64,000 nucleotides of DNA. Origin: Asterochloris sp. CNOR1 (Eukaryota; Chlorophyta; Trebouxiophyceae; Trebouxiales; Trebouxiaceae). The notes below the pieces were generated by a model. The model did not search any database. It was given only the letters and a program-made list of their open reading frames with translations, and was not told the DNA's origin. Location of the stretch: positions 1,488,001 through 1,552,000 of the forward strand of contig OZ017762.1 of NCBI GenBank assembly GCA_963969365.1, read 5' to 3'. This document shows, one piece after another, positions 24,901-33,900 of this stretch (the first letter of the stretch is position 1; each line of letters opens with the position of its first letter). A program made the position numbers and the translations under genes.

Positions 24901-26842
24901 GTGTTGCTGTGCAGTCACCTGCTGCCCACCCTCCATAAACGCTGCAGCCAGTCTGCGCTCCCGTTGGTCCACTGGCATCTCATCCAGGTGATTCAGAGAG
25001 GGCAGGCGAGTCACCAGGCGCTTACGGTAGGCCCTGCTGGCAATCAGAGCTTGCTTTCTGTCAGTAGACCAATGATGATAGATACAGGCCACCAAAAGTC
25101 AGCATGCCGCATGCATATCTCTGCATGGCAGCAACTGGGGACGAATGGCGCAGATGGCTGTTCAGTCCTTGAGACACGGAATGCAGCGCCACAGCCACAG
25201 AGCAAAGGATCTGACAGAGCAATCATTCACCAGCGGGTTGCCATTCAGCTTCAGCGAAGCATGCTGGCTCAATTGGAGGCACCTCACAGCCATACACATA
25301 CCCACAGCTGGCAGCCGACACCACTGCCACCGCGCATGTTGGCTTCTACCCACAGCATGCTGAAGACTGCTAACACCGGTCAGGGTTGCAAGCTGCAAGA
25401 CATGGCCTTGGCACGCACCTCGGCGAGTCCAGGCAAAAGCTGCTGTGCCGACCAGAAGCAGCCTGTCAGCTGGACCAAAGGAGTCAGAACCCCACCCCGT
25501 CCTGTATCCCCCACTCACCACATGCTTGACCCCAGTGACTTGCTTGTCACCTTCAGGACACTAATTGCAACCTGTCATAGCCCAACAGTAGGCAGACAAT
25601 ACCACTACCACAGCACCTCATTGCCTGAACCTACCGCATGCTGGAGACTACTGGGTTGCCAGTCAGCTTCAGCAGTGCAAGCTGCAAACTGAACAGTGGC
25701 TCCAGCGCCTCTTCCTCTTCCAAGGCATTTGAGCCGAGGTCTAGAGAGATGAGGCTGGGGCAGTGCTGCAGCTCCATCAAGTCGCCTGACGTCCGCAGCT
25801 TGTTGCCTGCAGCCGGCTGCTGGTGCTGATTGTGAAGTTGAATCTGAGCAACAATTGAAAGAATGGGTCAGCCAATGACAGCCCCTATTTGCTTCAGCCC
25901 TGACTGCTGCGGAGCAAATGCAGGCATTGAAACATCCACCAGGCACAGCAGCACCCCACAGCTAATGCAGACAACACTCAGCACTAGATCTGACATGCTG
26001 GGAGGCCACGGCTAGCATCACCCTCATGCAGCCAGTTGCAAGCAGCAGCCCTGTCTCTGCTGGCAAACATGCACTCCTCACCTGCCAGGGTCACAACAGG
26101 TGCCTGAGCTGTGGCAGTATATTCATCATGTTCTGAGACAGCCTGGGCCAGCACCAGCACCTTGACCTGCCATGATGGGAGTCTTTGCTGCAGAGTTCCG
26201 GAATTCTGCTGAGAGCACTCGTCTACCTATTCCTGCCAGGCGCAGTGACTCTCACCTGCCAGGGCAAGAGTTTTCAGTTGCGGCAGGTGACGTAGCCCTG
26301 ACAGCGTCTCTATCCTGTTCTCAGATAGGTCCAGGGTTTCCAGCTGGAGCAGGGACTCCAGCCCTTCAACCTCTGAAATCATATTTTTCCCCAGGTAGAG
26401 GCAGCGCAGATTGATCAGGAGGTTCAGCCCCTCAATCCTGTCCAGTGCATTGCACTCCAGGTACAGCGTCTTGAGGCCGGTGTATGCCTGCAGGAGAGTG
26501 CCCAGCCAGTGATCTGCAGGGTGATCAAAAGGGCATTGGCAGATATGCAGATGACTGGCAATCAAGCATGTGCACCAAGGGCAGCGGCCCAGCATCGGAT
26601 AGCATTGACAGGGTACACAGCCCATATATGGGCACCTACATCCAAATTTTCCAATTTAGTGATGCCCTTGTGCTGAAGGTGGAGCACATCATTCAGTTCT
26701 GGAACGCTGGAGTACCTGCAAAGCAGAGGACTCTGACGATTGGGCACCCACCGATCCCAGTCTCGCGGGCCACATCATAGCATGACACTTACAGGTTCAA
26801 TTCTTTGCATAGCTGTTTCAAGCTGGCGGGTGTGAGCTCCAT
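12991..26842 (-). CDS. DNAAF1: DNAAF1/ODA7-like leucine-rich dynein arm assembly factor with long repetitive tail
   Basis: Core exons, in phase: 26842-26793, 26715-26640, 26487-26256, 25806-25635, 25036-24919, 24374-24215, 24011-23350, 22996-22792, 22152-22018, 21935-21827, then about 21432-21315, 21163-21086 and further small exons to a stop at 12993-12991. The N-terminus reads MELTPASLKQLCKELNL then YSSVPELNDVLHLQHKG, matching DNAAF1 ([23 protein letters not shown]). LRRs follow (YTGLKTLYLECNALDRIEGL and on), with the LRR cap GNPVVSSMRRAYRKRLVTRL and LNHLDEMPV, and a charged helix AEQAERVAIFAEEEAERERH. The known family acts in the cytoplasm to pre-assemble outer dynein arms for motile cilia (Chlamydomonas ODA7). 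The intron after 24215 uses a GC donor (CCAG, gcaagt); the nearby GT choice breaks the acidic exon GESESDDEITALRQQ. The tail is Gln/Ala/Ser-rich. One gene to 12991 is inference from phase; a second gene beginning below about 21 kb remains possible. Confidence 0.88.
13545..13723 (-). repeat. Three-step copy ladder of exon end LARQALQ
   Basis: The exon ending at 13723 finishes CTGGCCAGGCAGGCCCTGCAG before gtgtgc. Related stretches follow downstream on the minus strand near 13645-13620 (GCTGGCCAGGCAGGTCTGCAG) and near 13570-13545 (CTTCCTGGCAGGCCCTGCA). The spacing is roughly 80 bp. Confidence 0.6.
17941..18153 (-). repeat. Three-copy ladder of an exon end plus GT donor
   Basis: On the minus strand the exon end encoding QAMANSSGQRGSALQ (18153-18110, donor gtgagg at 18109) is followed by two further diverged copies of the same 45 or so bases. 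Their junctions are at 18038 (CCCTGCAG, gtgggg) and 17945 (CTTGCAG, gtgaca). The step sizes are 71 and 93 nt. Each copy keeps the coding end and the GT, so alternative donors are possible. Confidence 0.85.
22895..22955 (-). repeat. In-frame 21-bp tandem repeat (QQGSAER)n
   Basis: Inside the exon 22996-22792 a 21-bp unit occurs two and a part times on the minus strand. It encodes QQGSAER-QQGSAER and then QQQQ. It is in frame and lies in a disordered part of the DNAAF1-like tail. Confidence 0.9.
24801..24942 (-). repeat. 62-bp direct repeat (80-bp period) spanning DNAAF1 exon end and donor
   Basis: 24881-24942 and 24801-24862 are identical apart from one base over 62 bp. The first contains the end of exon 25036-24919 (AAFMEGGQQ) and its gtgact donor. 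The second, inside the intron, repeats FMEGGQQ and the same donor. With one mismatch this is the youngest duplication of its kind in the window. Confidence 0.97.
25230..25420 (-). repeat. Decayed copy of DNAAF1 exon-4 end in the following intron
   Basis: The functional exon ends with LLKLTGNPVVSSMR (ends 25635). About 300 bp downstream the intron has a stretch reading SLKLNGNPLVNDCS near 25250, and just before it (25310-25400) a diverged copy of the exon-end and intron-start bases (GCTTGCA... AGCATGC... GTAG). The similarity covers coding and intronic bases. Confidence 0.55.
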
Positions 26843-27036
26843 GATCGCACCCCCTCCTGGACTGCTTTAGAATCACATGTCGACTTCATCTTCTTATGTT
26901 GTGAAGCAGGCCAGAAGATGGAGCTGTCTTCACCTGTTCTGCAGTCGTGGACAGATCAGCTCCCTCCAAGTCCGTCAGATCCCTTGAGTTGCTGCATCAC
27001 TCTGGTGTCACCTTGAGCTCAGTAAGGTAACTGCAG

Positions 27037-27703
27037 GCATCAAGAGACAGCACAAATGCGCTAAGAGGCCACGGATGCGCGTGAACCCCAGCAAGAATGC
27101 GGTGCGGCGCAGGATGGACTTTGCCATAGCTCCGAAGCCTGTTGCGGCCAGGGAGTCTGCAGGATCAACACCATCATCCTTGCCAGGTGAGGAGCTAGCC
27201 TGCTGCTGCCTACTGCACGATGGACAGCGCAGCATGGCCAGCCTAGGCCTAGGCAGCGGGAGGCAGGCTGCGATGGAGTGTAGGAGGGTGCAGCAATGCT
27301 GATTGCAGCAGACCAGCCTTGAAATCACCTGCAGATGAGAACAGCAGCAGGAGGGACAGCAACATGCAGCAGCAGCAGTGCTCGCAGCATGCCACAAACA
27401 AGTATGAGCAGCCTGGGCTTAGCAGCAGGCATATCCTCTCACCCTGCGCTGGTGGCACCCAGGTCAGGGTGTCTCCATCTATTGTCTGCTGCAGAAGCAA
27501 GGCTGGAGCAGTATGGCACCAACACCACAGACAGGAGCAGCTCAAGCAGCAGCCCAAGGAAGCGCCGGCGCCTGAGCAAGAATGCTCCCGGCTACTCACC
27601 AGAAGCAGGCAGCAAGGGGTGCTCCTCAGCATCAGGCAGCAAGCAAGCAAGCAGCAAGCCAGAGGCCAGCAGGAAGCAACCTGACATGCGTTTGGAGGAG
27701 TAG
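27037..27703 (+). CDS. Small basic, Ser/Arg-rich protein of unknown function
   Basis: Supported exons: 27037-27186 (IKRQHKCAKRPRMRVNPSK... ending STPSSLP), about 27335-27451 (DENSSRRDSNMQQQQ), and about 27492-27703 (ARLEQYGTNTTDRSSSSSSP, then PRKRRRLSKN, stop TAG). Exon 1 and its ATG are not resolved. An in-frame ATG at 27877 minus 1000, that is 26877, is followed by a stop, so an intron must lie between. The end of the second exon has two candidate donors, at 27451 and 27462. Only the first joins in phase to the PRKRRRLSKN exon. Basic clusters suggest a nuclear protein. No family was recognised. It lies between two minus-strand genes and ends 258 bp from the RAD16 stop. Confidence 0.55.
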
Positions 27704-27760
27704 CTAGAGCTTGTGCAGTTTGTGGCCCAAAAGAGATGACACTTGAACGCTTGACATGCT

Positions 27761-27765
27761 TGTAA
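27761..27765 (+). terminator. TGTAA poly(A) signal for the small + strand gene
   Basis: TGTAA lies 58 bp after the TAG stop at 27703. TGTAA is the established poly(A) signal of chlorophyte nuclear genes. Confidence 0.6.
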
Positions 27766-27783
27766 ACAATCTACACGTGCTTA

Positions 27784-27788
27784 TTACA
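27784..27788 (-). terminator. TGTAA poly(A) signal for RAD16
   Basis: TTACA on the plus strand is TGTAA on the minus strand, about 174 bp beyond the RAD16 stop at 27962. It lies past the opposing signal at 27761, so the two convergent 3' UTRs should nearly touch or overlap. Confidence 0.55.
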
Positions 27789-27961
27789 GCCAACGAGGTC
27801 AAAGCTTGTGAGTTCCTTGCAATTGAGTTGGAATTGAATGCACATGCAGCAAGTGTCTGACTTCTGAATGGGTCATGTGACAGAGAATGGGCTGCAGCAA
27901 AGTAGATTCTCTACAAATGATCCTGTGTGCAAGATAATACTATGACAAGCCAGAGGCCAGG

Positions 27962-30900
27962 TCAGCCAAAGAGGAAGCGCAAGTCGTCTTCTGTCAACTT
28001 GCCCAATGCCTCAGCGTCCTTGCCAACTGTGCCCTCAAAGATAAGCTGCTTCTTCTCCTGAAGGCACAGTGAGAGGTTCTCTCAGCCAAAGTCTGCGGCA
28101 CAGCAGCACAGCTGCTGGCTACAGAGTGACAGTACACAGTCAGGCCTCCCAGTCCACAGCAATGTCCAGCGCCATGGAAACCGCATATACTGGCCACTGG
28201 CATACCTGGAGCTTCAGAATGCGCTCCTCAATGCTGCCGCCAATGATGAAGCGGGTCACATGAATAGGTTTATGCTGGCCCAGCCGGTGAATCCTGTCAG
28301 CCGCCTGGTTCTCCACTGCAGCAGGTGGTGGGAGCATATCAGCTTTTAGGAGTCACAGCTAGTGCTTGGTACTGTGAGCGGCTGACAGAGACAGGCTTTT
28401 GCCTTTGGCCATGTGCATGCTGTCAGCTGCCCTCTTTACTCAAGCAGATGACAAGTGCTTTGACATGGTGAGACTTATGAGACCTTTTCTCGGTCAGCCA
28501 GCTCTCTCGATCACAGGCTTTGGTCAGCTTCTGACCTTCGGGTTCCAGCTCTGCCCGCAGCAGAACAATTGGTATGCACTCATGCAGCCTTGGCAGGTGT
28601 AAGCTCAACCGCTGGGTCCACGAGGGGCTCATCATGATGTCGTGGCTGGCAGCAGATGTCAGGTGCCATATGCTAAGCTATGCACTGTGATAGGTCAGGC
28701 AGCTGGCAGCAGTGAGGCTGCTGGGGTTCCACCAAGGACTCATAGACAACACAGCAGGCACCAGAGCTGGCCATGATGGCATCAGAGCCCAGCTCCACTA
28801 GGATCAAACATGCCTGTATGCTGAGGATTGCCCTCAGGCTGCAACCTCACCTGCTGGGGTTCATCAGGGACTCATCTGCATGACTGTGGCTGGCAACAGG
28901 GCCCACTTGTTCCAGGGTCCATGGCTTGCAACTATTGGACCACTACAAGGTGTCCAGGAGGCATGCCGCAGTGGGACCTATCGGCTCACCTGCTGGGTTC
29001 CACCAGGGGCTCATCAGAAAGACGTGGCTGGCAGCTGTCAGGTTGAGGGCTACCCCACCAGCCTTGAGGCTCATCAGAAAGACAGTGACGTCTGGGTCAT
29101 GAGTGAAGGCGTCTATCATCGTGTCCCGCTGCTGAATGCTCATGCTGCCTGTCAGGCGCACTGACCTGATGCCCACCTGCAAGTACATGTATCCTGCTGA
29201 GTGCAGTGAGAGAAACAGACATGACATCCTGCATGGCGTGCAGAACAGTGTTGTCAAATTTGTGCATCACTGCCGGAGACACCAAAAGCCCACCAGCGAG
29301 TGCACATATCCTGCTAAGCAGAGCAGGGGAAGGCTACACATGGCGAGGCCCCGCATGGCTACCAGGATGGCTGTCGCCAGGTCATGTCCCAATGCTGTAT
29401 TCTCATGCTGCCTGTCACGTGCACAGACCTGGTGCTACCCCACGTACACACCACCAACTTATGAACAGGCCCAGGACAGAGCAGAGCAACCCACAGGCCT
29501 GTGTCTGGGTGGCCAGTCAGGACTGAACCTGCTCCTTGCAAGGCGTTCAGTCGCAAAAGTCCCACTACTCCCAAGCGATCCCTCTTTGAACAGCAACCTG
29601 CTCGATTTGTAGGTGATCAGGTCCAGCATGGCTCTTTCAGCTTCCTCTCAAGAGCTCGCCTGCTCAAATCTGTTGGTGATCAGGTCCAGCACGGCTCTTA
29701 CAGGATCCTCTAAAGAACCCACCTGCTCGAATCTGTAGGTGATCAGGTCCAGCATGGATGTGAACTGGCTGAACACGATGGCCTTGGCGCTGGGGTCCCT
29801 CTGGCGCATGGCCCAGATCTCCTCGCGGAGAGCCTCAATCTTGGTGCTGCTCTGGAATTGGTGAGCTCCAATGCGGGACAGAATGGAGGTCTTGCGAGTA
29901 CTGGCCTTGGCCGCAGGAGACTGCAAAGAGGGACTTTATGGTTTGATTCTGGGAGGGGCTGAGGAAGGCGATCAAGTTGACCGGGAGCAGCACGGCTTGC
30001 AGCACAGCACTGGCAGCGACACCAGGTGTGACCGACATGCTTCCAGAGAGGGCATGCAGGGCTGCAGCGACCTGGATCTACACTCCGACCGTGTCCAACA
30101 GCAGCCCACGCGATGAGTGGCGACACGCCTGGGCGTCACAGCTGAAGCAAGAGCTCACCGGTGCAGCGCCACTCATGTCCACAGTCAGTGCTTTCGGGCA
30201 GGAAGGGCAGTTGACTTTGCCAGCAGCTGCGTCCATGTACTCCTGCATGCACACCCTGCAGGCGGAGGCCAGGCAGCAGTAAGATAATAAAGGCGGACAA
30301 GCCAGTTCTGGACAACAGGGAGTCTGATGTCCAAGAATGCCAATTGGTGTCATGCCAGGCAGGCTGGGTAGCAGGGGGCTGCCCTGCTCTGCAGCATGAC
30401 CTTTGATGTATGTGATTCACTTGGGTCTGGCTTGGGGACCTGAGGCTCATCCATGGTGGCAGGCAGGACCTGCTTGCTAACACATATCTGACGCCTCCTA
30501 ACCCCTGTCCCTCACCTGCAGAAGGTGTGCTGACACCCAGTGGTCACAGCATCCTCGACAGGGTCCTTGCACACGCCGCACAGCCCTGTCTCTGAAGCCG
30601 GCTTGACCACTGCAGCTGCAGCCTCTGCCCCAGCACCTGTCCCTGTCGCGGAGTGCACCACAGATAAGGGTGGTCGACTGCCTGCAGAGCCAGAATTGCT
30701 GGTGAATGTGAGCCCAGCCTGTCTGAGCCATTCAGAGCTTACTCGGAGTCTTGAGGCAAAGCGGCAGGCCTAAGTTGCAACTGGGATCCATGAATGCAGT
30801 GCAGCATGGCTTTGAAGGCTGTCAGCTCTTCTTGAGGTGTAAAAGATGCAGAACTGTGCAATAGAAGTACCAGCCTATGCATTGGGACCTGGCTTTCATG

Positions 30901-33900
30901 CTCGCCCCAAGCGTTGCTGTTGCAGCAGACTCTCTGGCAGCAAACCATGTATGGATGTAGCAGGATCTCAGAATAGCAACACAGCCCACCTGGCGCAGCC
31001 TGATGAGCAGGTCAAATATGTGGGCATAATTGTTGAGCAAAGTGCCTGCAGCACAGAGTGCACTGTGTAAGGCGTGCAGCTGCAGCAGTAAGGATGTCAG
31101 CACCATGAGCTTTCTGTGTGGCTACAGCACACATAGGCTGCAGTCAATGGCTGGGGCAGACTCTGGTGGAGTCAGAGCAGCTACCATTGCTCAAAGGCAT
31201 ATGCAAGGCATGCCAGCTGCATGGGTGATGAGCTGAAGCTGAAGCTTCAGGGTGCAACGGCACAGGGAAGGCCAGGTGCGTCTGACAAGCCAGAACAACT
31301 GTCGCCAGCAGTTGTCACTGCAGTTGCAGCACAGGCAGGGGCTTGCCGCTATGCATGTAGCCAGCAAACTGCGCCTGCATGTGCAGGTGCAAACACGCCT
31401 CTGCTCACCAGACAAGCTGCCACCAGCAAGCGTTGCTGCAACCACAGCCCTCACCAAGACCCTTACAGCCAGCCCTGCTGCAGCTAGCAGATTTTATGGC
31501 CTGGTCCAGGCTCACCACTCTGCACATAGCCATCAAACTGCGCCTGCGGTCTGGGTGTACAGAGCCTCATAGAAGTCCGCCTCCCGCTCATCAAATTTGT
31601 CACGCCGCACAGTCACCGTCCTGCAGGACACCAGCAGCTCAGCTATCAGCAGAGAGGTAGTGCTGACTAGCTTAGCTCAGGCTTGCAGCACAATCCCGCC
31701 TAGATCGGGCAGAGATGGCTGAGAAGCATGTCAGCTGCTGCAGATTCATGAACATCCATGTAACAATAAGACCAGCTGGTGCGTTGCATGTGTGCAGCAT
31801 TTGGCAATGAAGCACCTTGGAATCAAAGTGTCACAGGGCCTGCTGCCCTTGTCCAAGCCCCTAAGCTTGGGAGCAGCACCAGTCCTTGATCCCAAGCACA
31901 TGAGCAACATGCGGACACTTGCCAGCCAGCAGCGCCTTCAGGAAGCCTCTGCCAACAAAAGCCAAAACCCTCTCCAGAGACCCTCGCACCTGGGCGGCAG
32001 TGCCAGCACGTCGGCACATTGCACCTTGGTGCGCCGCAGCAGGATCTTATCCAGTATCTCATTCTTCAGGATCCTCATGGCAGCCCGCCCCTTGCCGACG
32101 TAACCATGCTTCTTGATGGGGTTGGCCACATACCGGTTCCACCAGCAGAAGTGCGCCAGCGCGGAGTGCCTGCAGGCAGGGAGGCTGCCCTGTGAGCAAG
32201 GGAGGTGGTTGCAGCAGGGCTCCAACAGCTATCATGTTAGAAAGCAGACTCGTCACAAGAAGCAGCCGCAGCCCCTGCACAGAAGGCCTCAAAGCAGACA
32301 ACACGCTTATTGACAAGCACGCAGCTTTCCATGAAGGAGGAAGTGCAGCAGGAGTAGTCACCTCTGCATTGCAGCTGCAGGCCTTGCACAGCCCGCACAA
32401 GACACGCAGCAGTCCACCAGCACTGGGGGTGTCAGCAGCATTGGTCAAATGACAGACAACTGGCTATGGCACAAAGGGATTTGATGTCAGGGCAGACAAC
32501 TACACAGGGGCAGGGCCGCCTCATTTAATCGCAGTGATGAACAGAACAGGTGCATGTTTTTGGCTTCTTCGCCAACTGCAGAGTGCCTCTCTGGGGAGGA
32601 CAGATGTGGCAAAGACTCACTCGCATTGGCTGCACTTGCGGTGGTTGGTCCTGAAGAGGTAGTCCAAGCTGTGGCAGTCGCACTTGTCTGCCTTTGGGTT
32701 GTCCCGCTTGTTGCAGAAGTAGTAGGCATATGGGTACATGCGCAGAAAGCGAATGAGACTGTACAGCTCCCCCACGCGGTTCTGCAGCAGCATGAAGGTT
32801 GTGAGATCTTTGTGATGCTGCAAGAATGGCAGGCGCACTGGTGGTGGGCAGAAAGCAGATGAGGCTGTACAGCTCTCTCAACCATTCTGCAGCAGCAAGG
32901 TCAATGTGTTCGCATCAGGATGCTGCAAAACTTGCATGCATATCAGAGCTGCACTGAGTGTCCGCATGCGCTGCGCTGGCTGCCCACTTCAGGTGGTTCC
33001 CATTATGTGTTATGACAGGCCACTGCCCTGCCACAGGCAATGCACTTAGTTGACCTGCGTCCACAGTGAAGAGCGCCGCACTATCAGCTCCCACTCGCAG
33101 GGCTAGTGATATTCACTTGTGATGACTGTCTAGCCAGTGAGCTGAGGCCTGTCTCCAAACCACGCAGTGCACAGCCTGCAGAATGCTGCTGAGTGTCGCA
33201 GCGTGACGTGTCCCTGCACCCCACGCGTGCTGGCCGGTGCCAGCGAGCCTAATGACTGCCAGGGCTGGCAGTGTGAGAGTGCGACTGCATGACTAACCTG
33301 CAGGGGCGTCCCACTCAGCGCCCACTTATACTGGCTGTCCAGCGCAAACACTGCCTTGGCCGTGTTGCAGCGGCGGTCCTTGATGCTGTGAGCCTCGTCC
33401 AGCACGATGCGGCGCCAGGGGACCTGCGAGTCGCGCAAGACTGATGATGACTGCACTGCAGCTTTCATGGGTGCCGTGCTTCTAGCCGAAAGGGGTCTGC
33501 CAGAGGATCAAGGATAGCAACGCCGCTGAAAGGCAGAAGCTCAACAGTTGTCAGCACTGAAGCATCAGGGGACCTGCGGTCATGGGCCCAAGTGTTGAAA
33601 AATCTCCTGCTCCATACATTTGTGCAGGGCAGCGCTGAGGGGCGACTTTTGAGTCACTGTATCGCTGTGTCTCGGCATGACGCAGTGCCAGATAGCACCC
33701 TGCACTGAGTAGTATTCCCACGTCTGCTGCCCCGCAGCAGCGTTCCACAGCAAAAGCTGTGTATAATGGAGCATCCGCAGGAGAGCTCTCGCAGCAAAGC
33801 ACAGTCGACAGCAGCACTCTACAGCACACCCCACAACGTGACAGTGCAAGTGCAGCAGCGACCACACCACAACACAGCAGTGCAAGTGCAGCAGCGCTCC

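Noticed and set aside
25905-26170. Minus-strand segment reading VKVLVLAQAVSEHDEYTATA as a further DNAAF1 exon.
   Set aside because: The flanking LRR exons (26256 end, 25806 start) join directly in phase as LALAGNKLRT; inserting this segment breaks the LRR pattern.
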